DNA of 64,000 nt from an uncultured Collinsella sp. (GCA_900541885.1 UQKW01000010.1:1-64000), one strand, 5' to 3'. Shown: positions 40,447 to 50,309, counted from the first letter of the stretch. Notes: generated by a model not told the origin, from the sequence alone. Numbers and translations: made by a program.

Positions 40447-42300
40447 ATGCCCGAGAAGATTGAAGAGCTGGTACGCGCTGCGCTTGCTGCGGCCCAGGAG
40501 GCCGGCGACCTTTCCGCATTTGAACTTGACGATTGCGCTATCGAGCGACCGGCTGACACTTCTCATGGCGAGTGGACCTCTACCATGGCCCTGAAGTCCG
40601 CCAAGCTGGCCCACTGCGCCCCGCGCAAGATCGCCGAGGCCATCGTTGCCCATATGCCCGAGGACCCCGCGATCGAGAAGGTCGAGATCGCAGGCCCCGG
40701 CTTCATCAACTTCTACCTCTCCGTTGCCGTCAAGAATGCCATCTTTGGCGAGGCTCGCGAGAAGGGTATGGACTTCGCTAAGTCCAACGTCGGTGGTGGC
40801 CTGAAGACCCAGGTCGAGTTCGTTTCCGCCAACCCCGTCGGCCCCATGCACATCGGCCACGGCCGCTGGGCCGCGCTGGGCGACTCGCTCTGCCGCGTTA
40901 TGGATCACGCCGGTTACGACATCCAGCGTGAGTTCTACATCAACGACCACGGCTCTCAGATGAACACCTTCGGCAACTCCATCAGCACGCGCTATATGCA
41001 GCTTGCCGACATCATCGCCAAGCAGGGCGTGGATATCGACGAGGCTCACAAGCTGCTGATCGCCGACCGCGACGCCTTTGTTGCCGACGAGAACGACGAG
41101 CATCCCGAGACCCATCCGTATCAGGACAACTTTGCCGAGACCCTGGGCAAGGACTCCTACGGCGGCGACTACATCATCGACGAGGCCGCCGAGTTCTGGC
41201 GCACCGACGGCGATAAGTGGGTCAACGCCGATCCGCAGGAGCGCATGGAGAGCTTCCGCGAGCGCGGCTATGTAAAGATGGTCGACAACATGCGCGACCT
41301 TTGCCATGCCGTTAACTGCGACTTCGATCGTTGGTTCTCCGAGCGCTCGCTGTATGTGAAGGACACCGAGGGCGAGACCGCCGGCACCTCCGCCGTCGAC
41401 CGCGCTTTTGAGAAGCTCGACAAGATGGGCTATCTCTACACCAAGGACGGCGCCCTGTGGTTCCGCTCCACCGACCTGGGCGATGACAAGGACCGCGTTC
41501 TGATCAAGTCCGACGGCGAGTACACCTACTTCGCCTCCGACGTTGCCTATCACTGGGATAAGTTCCAGCGCGTCGACCACGTCATCGACATCTGGGGCGC
41601 CGACCACCACGGCTACATCGAGCGCGTCCGCTGCGTCTGCGATGCCTTGGGTTACCCCGGCAAGTTTGAGGTTCTGCTGGGCCAGCTCGTCAACCTGCTG
41701 CGCAACGGCAAGCCCGTCCGTATGTCCAAGCGTAAGGGCACCATGGTGACCCTGCAGGAGCTCGTCGACGAGGTCGGCTCCGACGCTGCCCGTTACACCC
41801 TCATCTCCAAGAGCTCCAACCAGATGGTCGACTTCGATATTGAGGCCGTCAAGAAGCGCGACAACTCCAACCCGGTGTACTACGTGCAGTACGCTCACGC
41901 CCGCGTGTGCTCCATCCTGCGCCGTGCCGCTGACGTTACGCCCGAGCAGGCTGACGAGATGGGCATGAAGGCCGTCGCCGCCAAGGCCATCGGTGAGAAC
42001 GTCGATTACTCGCTGCTGACCGACCCGACCGAGCTCGCCCTTTCGCGCAAGCTCAACGAGCTCACCGACCTCATCGCCAGCTGCGCTCGCGACCGCGCCC
42101 CGTTCCGTCTGACGCACTTTGCTGAGGAACTCGCCGGCGACTTCCACAGCTTCTACGCTGCCTGTCAGGTGCTGCCGAGCGAGGGCCGTCCCGTCGACCC
42201 CGAGCTTTCGCGTGCCCGTCTGGCCGCTTGCGATGCCGTCCGTGTGACGCTCGCCCTGGTGCTCACCCTCGTTGGCGTTTCCGCGCCCGAGCAGATGTAA
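40447..42300 (+). CDS. argS: Arginine--tRNA ligase
   Basis: 617 residues. Class I synthetase: N-terminal Add-1 domain (to about 115), FVSANPVGPMHIGHGRW with the HIGH motif, FYINDHGSQMNTFG, WGADHHGYIERV, RMSKRKGT as the KMSKS loop, and a DALR anticodon-binding end. AAGGAGG precedes the ATG, in preference to an upstream in-frame start. Confidence 0.97.
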   Translation: MPEKIEELVRAALAAAQEAGDLSAFELDDCAIERPADTSHGEWTSTMALKSAKLAHCAPRKIAEAIVAHMPEDPAIEKVEIAGPGFINFYLSVAVKNAIFGEAREKGMDFAKSNVGGGLKTQVEFVSANPVGPMHIGHGRWAALGDSLCRVMDHAGYDIQREFYINDHGSQMNTFGNSISTRYMQLADIIAKQGVDIDEAHKLLIADRDAFVADENDEHPETHPYQDNFAETLGKDSYGGDYIIDEAAEFWRTDGDKWVNADPQERMESFRERGYVKMVDNMRDLCHAVNCDFDRWFSERSLYVKDTEGETAGTSAVDRAFEKLDKMGYLYTKDGALWFRSTDLGDDKDRVLIKSDGEYTYFASDVAYHWDKFQRVDHVIDIWGADHHGYIERVRCVCDALGYPGKFEVLLGQLVNLLRNGKPVRMSKRKGTMVTLQELVDEVGSDAARYTLISKSSNQMVDFDIEAVKKRDNSNPVYYVQYAHARVCSILRRAADVTPEQADEMGMKAVAAKAIGENVDYSLLTDPTELALSRKLNELTDLIASCARDRAPFRLTHFAEELAGDFHSFYAACQVLPSEGRPVDPELSRARLAACDAVRVTLALVLTLVGVSAPEQM

Positions 42301-42346
42301 GCTACGGGTCATTTGACCGTACAGACTTGGTTTAACTAAGCCTTGA

Positions 42347-42378
42347 AAGCCCGATCTCCCACGGAGGTCGGGCTTTTT
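42347..42378 (+). terminator. argS terminator
   Basis: AAGCCCGATCTCC pairs with GGAGGTCGGGCTT, followed by TTT, 47 bp after the argS stop. Confidence 0.85.
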
Positions 42379-42431
42379 GCAAACGCCGACGTATTGACGA
42401 ATTTGGAACTGCTGGAAATACGAAACTATGC

Positions 42432-42563
42432 CGGTTTACTACGATGAAATGAGAAATTCCAACTACGCCGGCTTTTCGCAAAAAAGTGCAAGGCATCTAC
42501 CTGCGGTTTTAGTTCAACAAGTTTCGGAGTGATCGCGGTTGAGCGATTCATCGTAGTAAACCG
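42432..42563. repeat. Long-range inverted repeat between argS and rho
   Basis: CGGTTTACTACGATGAA (42432-42448) and its perfect complement TTCATCGTAGTAAACCG (42547-42563) are 98 bp apart. The inner part has no reading frame. It may be a non-autonomous mobile repeat. The remaining 42564-42828 holds the rho promoter and leader. Confidence 0.7.
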
Positions 42564-42656
42564 CCACAGTTTTGGCGGAGGCAGTCAGATTTGTGGGTGT
42601 TAAACCAAAGATTGTCCCTTTTGACTAGTCGTTTAAGAACGTCCTCAATGACTAAG

Positions 42657-42684
42657 TTGCAGGTGGTTGCGGTTGTGTTACACT
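42657..42684 (+). promoter_or_regulatory. Candidate rho promoter
   Basis: TTGCAG (42657-42662), 16 bp, TACACT (42679-42684). The resulting leader is about 140 nt, long enough for Rho autoregulation by attenuation, known for rho in other bacteria. Confidence 0.5.
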
Positions 42685-42828
42685 AACGCTGCGTATATGA
42701 CGCAAATATCTCGATACAGATCAATGATGTCCGTCGGTATTTGACGGAGCTAGACTGTTTAGCCGCCCTGAAGGTTTATGCAGGGAGCATGTGATCACAG
42801 GGCTTGAAAAGAAAGTTGAGCAAACACT

Positions 42829-45384
42829 GTGTCTGATCAACAGCAAGAAAACGAAATAACGACGACGCAAGCCGCTCCCGCTGCACCGGTTGCGTTGGAC
42901 CAGGTCGCGGCGCCCGCGCAAGCCTCGGCTCCTGAGACGCCCAAGGCTGCTTCGACGCCTACGCCTTCAGCGGCTGAGAAGGCCGTGCCTGCAACTGGTG
43001 AGGAGGCTGCTCCGGCAAAGCCCAAGCGTACGCGCCGCACGGCCAAGTCTGCTGCTGACGGCGAGGAGGTCACCAAGCCCAAGCGCCGTACCACGCGCAC
43101 GACGCGCGTCAAGCGCACCGTTGCAGCTGACTCCTCGGAGCCGATTTCCGATGAGGTCGCGCAGGCGCGTGCGTTGGCGCAGATTAGCGAGGCTCAGGTG
43201 GTGCGCGCCCGCCGTCGTGCTGCCGAGCGCGAGGCCGCGGCTCTGACCGAGCTTGCAGCTCCGTCTGCGCCCGAGACACCTGCCGCCGACCAGCCGACCG
43301 AGAAGCCGGCACCGCGCACACGCCGTCGCACGGCTGCTAAGGCCGAGCAGGTTGCCGATCAGGTAACCCTCGAGCTCACCGAGGCTTCGGTTCGTTCCGC
43401 GGCAGGGGAGGGCGCATCGCCTGCTGAGTCCGCTGCGCCTGTCGAGGCCAGCGAAGTTCCCGTTGTCGATCCGGCTTTGCGCCCGCACCGTCGCGGTCGC
43501 AAGCCCAAGGCCTTCGTCGAGGCAGAGAAGGCCGCAGCCGCAGCTGCAGCCGCTCGGGATGCTGCGGCGACCGCCGAGTCTGCAACCGCTGCCGATGCAC
43601 CCGTCCAGGATGCTACGACTTCCGAGGCCGCTCCCGCCGATGTCGAGCCCGCCGACGTCCGTCCTGGTCGCAGCCATCGTACTGCTGCTAAGCGCACGTC
43701 CAAGGCCAAGACTGCCAAGAAGGGTGCGTCCGAGGATTCCGCCGAGACGACCGCCGATGCATCGACTGATGCCGCCGAGCCCCAAGACGTCGAACAGTCT
43801 GCGTCCGAGAAGCCCAAGCGCGGTCGTAAGAAGTCTGCTAAGGCCAAGGCGTCCGAGCAGCGGGCCGAGGCCGAGCTGCAGGGCGATTCCAAGGCCGAGG
43901 CCAGCGATGATACTGCGGCTAACGCCGATGCCGCCGCAACCGATGGCGCCGCGCCCGCCGAGGCCGAAGACGGCGCTCGCCCCAACCGTCGCCAGCACAA
44001 GCGCAACGACGAGCGCAACGAGCGCAAGGACGAGCGCAACAACGACCGCCGCAACCGCCAGCGCGATCGCAAGCAGCGCAACAAGGAGCGTAATGCCGCT
44101 CCCACCGAGCCCACGCTTTCGCGCGAGGAGCTCGCGGCCATGAAGGTCGCCGAGCTGCGCGAGAAGGCCAAGGAGTTCGAGATTGAGACGACCGGCAAGA
44201 AGAAAGCCGAGCTCGTCGAGGAGATCTACGTCACCGCCGCGAAGGCCGAGGGCTTCCGCGACATCAAGGGCATCCTGCAGATTCGTCCGGACAGCTCCGG
44301 TATCATCCATGCCCATGGCTACATGAAGTCCAACGACGACGCCTTCGTGCCCGCCTACCTCATCCGCTCCGCGCGTCTGCGCACGGGCGACGTCATCGAG
44401 GGCTCGCTTCGTCCTTCGCGCGGCGGCGACAAGCGCGCCGGCCTCGCCAAAATCACGACCGTCAACGGTCTAGACCCCGAGCAGATTCGCAACCGCCCCA
44501 AGTTCGGTGACCTCACCCCGGTCTATCCCAACGAGCCGCTGCGCATGGAGCATGGCAAGGACTCCATTACCGGTCGCGCCATCGACATCGTGTCGCCGAT
44601 CGGCAAGGGTCAGCGTGGCTTGATCGTGTCCCCGCCCAAGGCCGGCAAGACCACAATCCTCAAGAAGATCTGCCAGTCTATCTCGATTAACAACCCCGAG
44701 GTGCACCTCATCTGCCTGCTCGTCGACGAGCGCCCCGAAGAGGTTACCGATATGCAGCGTTCCATCAAGGGCGAGGTTGTGGCGTCGACCTTCGATATGC
44801 CCGCCGACAACCACACTCGTGTGGCAGAGCTCGTCATCGAGCGCGCCAAGCGCATCGTGGAGCTGGGCGGCGATGTCGTGGTGGTGCTCGACTCCATCAC
44901 GCGTCTTGCCCGCGCCTACAACTTGGCGGCGCCCGCCTCAGGCCGCATCCTTTCAGGCGGCGTCGATTCGGCGGCACTGTATCCGCCCAAGCGCTTCCTG
45001 GGCGCAGCCCGCAATATCGAGAACGGTGGCTCGCTCACCATCCTGGCCTCTGCCCTCATCGACACCGGCTCCAAGATGGACGAGGTCATCTTTGAGGAGT
45101 TCAAGGGCACCGGCAACATGGAGCTCAAGCTCGACCGCGACCTGGCCGACCGCCGCATCTTCCCGGCTATCGACCCCGTTGCCTCCGGTACGCGTAACGA
45201 GGACCTGTTGGTTGACGAGCAGATGCGTCCGTTTGTCTTTGGCCTGCGTCGCATTCTTGCCGGCATGAACAACACCGAGCGCGCAGCTGCGTCGTTTATC
45301 AAGGGTCTTAAGGGCACCAACACCAATCAGGAGTTCCTGGTGCGTTCGGCCAAAAAACACAGCGACTACGAGCAGACGTTCTAG
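42829..45384 (+). CDS. rho: Transcription termination factor Rho with long N-terminal extension
   Basis: 851 residues with a GTG start. Residues 1 to about 425 are low-complexity Ala/Glu/Lys/Arg/Pro with basic clusters (KPKRTRRTAK, KRNDERNERKDER), predicted disordered. Next come the Rho N-domain (LSREELAAMKVAELREKAKEF), RNA-binding OB fold, Walker A PPKAGKTT near 603, and the ATPase body ending RSAKKHSDYEQTF. It is roughly twice the length of E. coli Rho (about 419 residues); actinobacterial Rho often has such insertions, which extend RNA binding. Confidence 0.96.
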   Translation: MSDQQQENEITTTQAAPAAPVALDQVAAPAQASAPETPKAASTPTPSAAEKAVPATGEEAAPAKPKRTRRTAKSAADGEEVTKPKRRTTRTTRVKRTVAADSSEPISDEVAQARALAQISEAQVVRARRRAAEREAAALTELAAPSAPETPAADQPTEKPAPRTRRRTAAKAEQVADQVTLELTEASVRSAAGEGASPAESAAPVEASEVPVVDPALRPHRRGRKPKAFVEAEKAAAAAAAARDAAATAESATAADAPVQDATTSEAAPADVEPADVRPGRSHRTAAKRTSKAKTAKKGASEDSAETTADASTDAAEPQDVEQSASEKPKRGRKKSAKAKASEQRAEAELQGDSKAEASDDTAANADAAATDGAAPAEAEDGARPNRRQHKRNDERNERKDERNNDRRNRQRDRKQRNKERNAAPTEPTLSREELAAMKVAELREKAKEFEIETTGKKKAELVEEIYVTAAKAEGFRDIKGILQIRPDSSGIIHAHGYMKSNDDAFVPAYLIRSARLRTGDVIEGSLRPSRGGDKRAGLAKITTVNGLDPEQIRNRPKFGDLTPVYPNEPLRMEHGKDSITGRAIDIVSPIGKGQRGLIVSPPKAGKTTILKKICQSISINNPEVHLICLLVDERPEEVTDMQRSIKGEVVASTFDMPADNHTRVAELVIERAKRIVELGGDVVVVLDSITRLARAYNLAAPASGRILSGGVDSAALYPPKRFLGAARNIENGGSLTILASALIDTGSKMDEVIFEEFKGTGNMELKLDRDLADRRIFPAIDPVASGTRNEDLLVDEQMRPFVFGLRRILAGMNNTERAAASFIKGLKGTNTNQEFLVRSAKKHSDYEQTF

Positions 45385-45421
45385 GTTGTCATCTACACGC
45401 AGCGATAGTCATCAATGCAAT

Positions 45422-45453
45422 AAAGGGTCGGGGCTTTGAGCCTCGGCCCTTTT
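45422..45453 (+). terminator. rho terminator
   Basis: AAAGGGTCGGGGCT pairs with AGCCTCGGCCCTTT with wobbles, followed by TTT. The following 45454-45695 shows no gene or clear element. Confidence 0.75.
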
Positions 45454-45695
45454 CTATATAGCCGCTCCGCGCTTTTTTGACCATAAGACTGGCAAGCAGC
45501 AGGTTTCCCGTTTCAATCCGACATCGTCGCTTGCAATAGACTGGGCGGTTTCGCATAATAGCTTTTAAGCTTCGCGACGGAAAACGCAGATGAAACGAAC
45601 CATATACCGTTGCTTTGGGGCATAGCCCCGCTTCATCTTCTCTCGCGCAGCCAACTGAATGATGCGATTTGGGTGCTGGAAGATGGGGAGAGCTC

Positions 45696-47096
45696 ATGGC
45701 TTCTTCTGATGCAACACAACGAGCAGTCCTTGCCGGACTTTCGTGCGGGATCGGCCTTGCCGCTCCCGTGGTTATGTATGCCGCGACGCTGCCGTTTTCG
45801 TCGGTGAATGAGACGGTCGTGGCGGGTGCGGTTCCCTTCGCCGTGGGCGCGGTGGCGGGCGTGGGTATCTATGCCGCTTCGCTGGGTATCTCCGAGTACC
45901 GTGCGCAGCGTGAAGAGCGTCTGTTCCAGCCCGATGCCATGGGCGGTGCCGCCAATCTCAATCAGCATCAAAGCGAGTTCAAGACCGCCTCGATTCCAGC
46001 CCAGCAGCAGGATGCGACTCCTTACACTGCGGCTTCTGCTTCTCAGACTCAGTCGGAGCAGTCTACCTCGGCATTCCTTTCCGGCCTGACCGGTGCGTTC
46101 CAGCGCCGTCATGCCGATGATGGTGTTCCTACCATCGCTCGAGCCGCAGATGCTATGGACGAGGCCGAGGCTTGGTCCATGATCGACAGTATGCTCGACG
46201 ACGATTCGCCGGTGAGCTGCGACCCTGCACGCTCGCGCGACGTCTATCAAGTCGCCATCGACGAGCTCACCAACGGCGGGCAGACCGGCTCCCTCAATCG
46301 CGACGACATCGCCGCCGCGGCGCGTGCCGTGTCGGGCTCCCAGGCCGCCCCTGCGGGCAGCACGGCGGCTTTCGTGGCACTCGTTGCCAACGCGGCAGCC
46401 AATAACGCCTACAACGCTACCTCGGCGGACGCGAACGCTTTTGCCGATAATTCGTACATTGATGAAGCCATGACCGCGGACGAGGAGGCCGTTGCCGCCC
46501 GCCGTGCCGCCGAGAGCTCGCTTTGGGGCGCTCCTGCCCAGCAGCAGGCGGCTGAGGCTGCGCCGTACAATGCAAACCTCGCCAGCATGCCTATCATCTC
46601 CGGTGCCGCGGACATCGATCTCGATGACCTCGATGAGCCTGCAGCCATCACCGCATCTATTGAAGCCCAAGATCGCATCGACACCGGCGACCTTCCGGAC
46701 GCCTCGCTCGAGGTTGATGTCCCCATGGCCGATTACTCGGGCCACGAGGACATGTGGGCCGCCGCCACCGCGATTCTGGATGAGATTGACGAGCCCGCTC
46801 CTGTTGCAGCCCCCGCTCCCGTCGCTGCCCCTCAGCCTGCTGCCCCCGCCTATGTCGGCCGTCACAGCGCTGTGTTCCCCGAGGATACCGCCCGTATCTC
46901 ACGCGAGAGCATCGAGCGGGCCGAGGCTATTGCCGCCGGCATTATGGAAAATCGTCGTCACGAGCGCGTCAATCAGATCCTCGAGGAAGAGATTGAGCGC
47001 CTGCAGTCCTCTACCGCCAAGCGGACGGGCCGTGCCTATCTGAGCGTTATCGAGGGCGGTACCGCCAGCTTCGCGCCGCTCCGCGCGGAGGCATAA
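45696..47096 (+). CDS. Membrane-anchored disordered protein, unknown function
   Basis: 466 residues from ATG 45696. Two hydrophobic helices near the N-terminus (about 11-31 and 41-62) precede a long Ala/Asp/Ser-rich acidic region, a Pro/Ala stretch (PVAAPAPVAAPQPAAPAY) and a C-terminal helix with RHERVNQILEEEIERL. No family is recognised. It lies between rho and the VanZ-like gene. Confidence 0.65.
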   Translation: MASSDATQRAVLAGLSCGIGLAAPVVMYAATLPFSSVNETVVAGAVPFAVGAVAGVGIYAASLGISEYRAQREERLFQPDAMGGAANLNQHQSEFKTASIPAQQQDATPYTAASASQTQSEQSTSAFLSGLTGAFQRRHADDGVPTIARAADAMDEAEAWSMIDSMLDDDSPVSCDPARSRDVYQVAIDELTNGGQTGSLNRDDIAAAARAVSGSQAAPAGSTAAFVALVANAAANNAYNATSADANAFADNSYIDEAMTADEEAVAARRAAESSLWGAPAQQQAAEAAPYNANLASMPIISGAADIDLDDLDEPAAITASIEAQDRIDTGDLPDASLEVDVPMADYSGHEDMWAAATAILDEIDEPAPVAAPAPVAAPQPAAPAYVGRHSAVFPEDTARISRESIERAEAIAAGIMENRRHERVNQILEEEIERLQSSTAKRTGRAYLSVIEGGTASFAPLRAEA

Positions 47097-47103
47097 CTTC
47101 TGC

Positions 47104-47553
47104 ATGGTTAAGATCAATCGAAAATGGGCGGTCGCGACCTGCCTGATGGCGCTCTTGATCTGGGGCAATTCGCTGGTTCCCGGCTCGGGGTCGGGCTCGC
47201 TGAGCCTAACGGTCATGGAAGCTATCCGCTGTTTCCTGCACGGCGTGGGACTTCCATATGAATGGGTGACCAACTTTGTTGTTCGCAAGTGCGCGCATTT
47301 TACCGAGTATATGGTGCTCGGCATCCTGGCAACGCACGCCTTTGATTTTGAGGGCCGGCGCACCTTTGACGTGCTGCTGCCCACGGCGGTGTTCCTGCTG
47401 CTGATTCCTTCGATCGACGAGACGATTCAGCTCTTTGTGCCGGGACGCGCTGGAATGATCACCGATGTGATGATCGACTGCTGTGGAGCGGCAACGGGCG
47501 TTGTGCTCCGATGTCTCTTACGGTCGCTGATGTGCGCCAAAAAGGCCGCCTAG
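47104..47553 (+). CDS. VanZ-like membrane protein
   Basis: 149 residues with four predicted membrane helices. It has the VanZ pattern: WAVATCLMALLIWGNSLVPG, FVVRKCAHFTEYMVLGILA, PSIDETIQLFVPGRAGMITDVMID. The family includes the teicoplanin-resistance protein VanZ but most members are of unknown role. It starts 8 bp after the upstream gene's stop. Confidence 0.85.
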   Translation: MVKINRKWAVATCLMALLIWGNSLVPGSGSGSLSLTVMEAIRCFLHGVGLPYEWVTNFVVRKCAHFTEYMVLGILATHAFDFEGRRTFDVLLPTAVFLLLIPSIDETIQLFVPGRAGMITDVMIDCCGAATGVVLRCLLRSLMCAKKAA

Positions 47554-47586
47554 GACGTATTGTTTGGTCCTAGGCGGCCTTTTTTA
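47541..47586 (+). terminator. Terminator after the VanZ-like gene
   Basis: A perfect 15-bp stem AAGGCCGCCTAGGAC/GTCCTAGGCGGCCTT followed by T-run, overlapping the last codons. Confidence 0.9.
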
Positions 47587-47667
47587 TTTGAGGGCTTATA
47601 TGAGGCGTGGTGGCGTCGTTCCGTAGGTCGGATTTGCCGGGCGTGCCACGCCCCGTGGGTGCGTCTG

Positions 47668-48558
47668 CTACTGAAGCGCCTGTGCGCCCAGGGCCAGGCA
47701 GCCCATGATGCCCTGCTTGCCCTCGAGGCTGTTGTTGACGATGTAGCTATCGATGTCGTTGACCTCGGGCGTGACGATATAGCCGTTGAGCATCTCGGCG
47801 CACTTTTTGCGTGCGAGCGGCACGATGGGAGTGTGGTCGGCCACGCCGCCGCCGATGATGATCTTTTGCGGCGCGTAGCACAGCGTGTAGGTCATGAGTG
47901 CCTGTGCCAGATAGCCGGCGAGCAGGTCCATGGCCTCCGAGTCATCGGCCATGTCTCCGGCGCTCTTGCCATCCCAGCGCTTTTTAACGCCGGGGCCGGC
48001 GATGAGGCCCTCGAGACAGTTGTCGTGGAAGGGGCAGGCGCTGTGCTCGCCAATGGTGTCGCGCGGGTCGCGCGTGACCAGGATGTGGCCGGCCTCGGGA
48101 TGCATCATGCCGTGCACGAGCTGGCCGCCCGAGAGCACGCCGGCGCCCACGCCGGTACCGATGGTCAGATACACAACGTCAGTGAGGCCCTGGGCGCAAC
48201 CAAAGGTGACCTCGCCCAGGCAGGCGACGTTGACGTCGGTGTCGTAGCCGCAGGGAATATTGAGCTCGTTTTGGATGGTGCCCAGCAGGTCAAAGTAGCG
48301 CCATGCCGTTTTGGGCGTCTCCAGGATCTTGCCGTATTGGGGCGAGGCAGGGTTGACTGCGGTGGGGCCAAAGGCGCCGATGCCCAGCGCGGCGATGCCC
48401 TTGTCGGCAAACCATGCGTTGACGGCCTCGACGGTCTCCTGCGGAGTCGTGGTCACGATCTGCTCACGCTCCAGGACCGTGCCGTCTGCATAGCCCGTGG
48501 CGCAGACCATCTTGGTGCCGCCGGCCTCGAGCGCTCCGATAAGTTGCTGCTCTTCCAT
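47668..48558 (-). CDS. ROK-family sugar kinase (fructokinase type)
   Basis: 296 residues. It has GALEAGGTKMVCATG at the N-terminus (ATP-binding), GYDTDVNVACLGEV with catalytic Asp, LTIGTGVGAG, and the zinc motif CPFHDNCLEGLIAGPG typical of ROK fructokinases, which phosphorylate fructose, with mannose a frequent second substrate. The ATG at 48558 is chosen. Glucose specificity cannot be excluded. Confidence 0.88.
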   Translation of the reverse strand: MEEQQLIGALEAGGTKMVCATGYADGTVLEREQIVTTTPQETVEAVNAWFADKGIAALGIGAFGPTAVNPASPQYGKILETPKTAWRYFDLLGTIQNELNIPCGYDTDVNVACLGEVTFGCAQGLTDVVYLTIGTGVGAGVLSGGQLVHGMMHPEAGHILVTRDPRDTIGEHSACPFHDNCLEGLIAGPGVKKRWDGKSAGDMADDSEAMDLLAGYLAQALMTYTLCYAPQKIIIGGGVADHTPIVPLARKKCAEMLNGYIVTPEVNDIDSYIVNNSLEGKQGIMGCLALGAQALQ

Positions 48559-48699
48559 AATATTCCTCTCACTGAGACGAGTTGCTCCATGACTAAAGTA
48601 TAGAGCTCTAAACCATTTAAGAAAGCGCCATAAAACGAAGCCTCGCAACGCGGCAGGCGGTGCGGGGCTTCTTTAGTTACTTTAGTTGCCGGGCCGTCC

Positions 48700-49881
48700 T
48701 TACCCGCGCGGTTTGATTTTATCACGCAGGGACTTGAGGTTCTCCAGTGCCGCGTTAAGCGTCTCGTCTCGCTTGGCAAAGTGGAAACGAATCAGGTGGT
48801 TGACGGGCTCGCGGAAGAAGCTCGAGCCGGGCACGGCGCCCACGCCCACCTTAGACGCGAGGTCCTCGCAGAATTCGAGGTCGCTGTCATAGCCAAACTC
48901 AGAGATGTCCATCATGACGTAGTAGGCGCCCTGCGGCACGTTATGCTCAAGACCGATGCTGTCGAGTCCCTGGCAGAACAGGTCGCGTTTGGCGGCATAG
49001 AGGTCAAGGACCTCATCGTAATAGCTGTCGTCGAAGTTGAGGGCGGTGACGACGGCTTCCTGCAGGGGAGCGGCGGCGCCCACGGTGAGGAAGTCGTGGA
49101 CCTTTTTGATGCGCTCGGTGATTTCGGCAGGGGCGATAGTGTAGCCCAGACGCCAGCCGGTGATGGAGTAGGTCTTGGACAGCGAGCTGCAGCTGATGGT
49201 GCGCTCGAACATGCCAGGCAGCGTGGCCATGTAGACGTGCTCATGGGGTGCGTAGACGATGTGCTCGTATACCTCGTCGGTGATGCAATAGGCGTCGTAC
49301 TTTTTGCAGAGGTCGGCGATAAAGGTGAGCTCCTCGCGCGTAAAGACCTTGCCGCAGGGGTTGGAAGGGTTGCACAGGACGATGGCCTTTGGGTCGTTGT
49401 CGCGGAAGGCCGCCTCGAGGACCTCGCGGTCGAAGTCAAAGGTGGGCGGGTTGAGCGGCACATAGATGGGCTCGGCTCCCGAGAGAATGGTGTCAGCGCC
49501 GTAGTTCTCGTAGAACGGCGAGAAGATGACGACCTTGTCGCCGGGGTTCGTGACCGTCATCATGGCGGCCATCATGGCCTCGGTGGAGCCGCAAGTGACT
49601 ACGATATTCTCGTTGGGGTTCACCGGCATGCCCATAAAGTGCTCCTGTTTGGCGGCGAGCGCCTCGCGCATGGCCTGGGAGCCCCAGGTGATGGAGTACT
49701 GGTGGTAAAGCGGCTTGGGGTCGGTGGCGATGGTGCCCAGACTATTGAGCAGCTGCGCCGGGGGATCGAAGTCGGGGAAGCCCTGCGACAGGTTGACGGC
49801 GCCATACTTGTTGGAGATGCGCGTCATACGGCGGATGACCGAATCGGTAAACGTTGCCGTGCGGTTGGAGAGTTCTTTCAT
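48700..49881 (-). CDS. PLP-dependent aminotransferase (class I/II)
   Basis: 393 residues. Fold type I: NLSQGFPDFDPP, VTCGSTEAMMAAMM, NPSNPCGKVFTREEL, YCITDEVYEHIVY, and SSLSKTYSITGWRLGY with the PLP lysine. The sequence resembles aspartate/methionine aminotransferases; the substrate is not fixed. AAAGGA supports ATG 49881. Confidence 0.92.
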   Translation of the reverse strand: MKELSNRTATFTDSVIRRMTRISNKYGAVNLSQGFPDFDPPAQLLNSLGTIATDPKPLYHQYSITWGSQAMREALAAKQEHFMGMPVNPNENIVVTCGSTEAMMAAMMTVTNPGDKVVIFSPFYENYGADTILSGAEPIYVPLNPPTFDFDREVLEAAFRDNDPKAIVLCNPSNPCGKVFTREELTFIADLCKKYDAYCITDEVYEHIVYAPHEHVYMATLPGMFERTISCSSLSKTYSITGWRLGYTIAPAEITERIKKVHDFLTVGAAAPLQEAVVTALNFDDSYYDEVLDLYAAKRDLFCQGLDSIGLEHNVPQGAYYVMMDISEFGYDSDLEFCEDLASKVGVGAVPGSSFFREPVNHLIRFHFAKRDETLNAALENLKSLRDKIKPRG

Positions 49882-50046
49882 GCCGGTCCTTTCGAGCATT
49901 TGCAGTGGGGCAAGTTTACTCCTATGAAACCGGTGGGATTTGCTCGAAATGGATCCGAAAAACTCTTTTCAAAATTCTTGAAAATTGGGGCTTGCATCGC
50001 GTGGCGTTCCTTGCAATAATAGTCGAGCGCGAAGCGCACAGGACAC

Positions 50047-50124
50047 GGTGGGTGTAGCTCAGTTGGCTAGAGCGACGGGTTGTGGTCCCGTAGGTCGAGG
50101 GTTCGAGTCCCTTTACCCACCCCA
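50047..50124 (+). tRNA. tRNA-His (anticodon GTG)
   Basis: Acceptor GTGGGTG/TACCCAC with an extra G at the 5' end and discriminator C, both hallmarks of tRNA-His. Anticodon stem ACGGG/CCCGT with loop TTGTGGT. T-arm GAGGG TTCGAGT CCCTT. CCA is encoded at 50122-50124. Confidence 0.95.
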
Positions 50125-50146
50125 GTTCTTGCTTCGTGTTGATATC

Positions 50147-50222
50147 GGGTCGTTAGCTCAGTTGGTAGAGCAGGGGACTCTTAATCCCAAGGTCCAGGGT
50201 TCGACCCCCTGACGGCCCACCA
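50147..50222 (+). tRNA. tRNA-Lys (anticodon CTT)
   Basis: Acceptor GGGTCGT/ACGGCCC, anticodon loop CTCTTAA (anticodon CTT), T-arm CAGGG TTCGACC CCCTG, CCA at 50220-50222. The outer anticodon-stem pair is G-A. The second prophage lies directly downstream, so this gene may be its attachment site. Confidence 0.93.
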
Positions 50223-50232
50223 AAGAACGCAC

Positions 50233-50261
50233 AGGTCAGCGCTTCGGCGCTGACCTTTTTT
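50233..50261 (+). terminator. Terminator after tRNA-Lys
   Basis: AGGTCAGCGC-TTCG-GCGCTGACCT with a T-run; a stable UUCG-loop hairpin. Confidence 0.9.
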
Positions 50262-50309
50262 GTTTACCGAAGAGTCGAATCATAACCGTCCGTTACCGTT
50301 CGCGTTTTA

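Noticed and set aside
40429..42312. Long minus-strand frame opposite argS (also 42967-44316 opposite rho and 32938-34416 opposite pncB)
   Set aside because: These are shadow frames of GC-rich genes, with no RBS and low-information composition.
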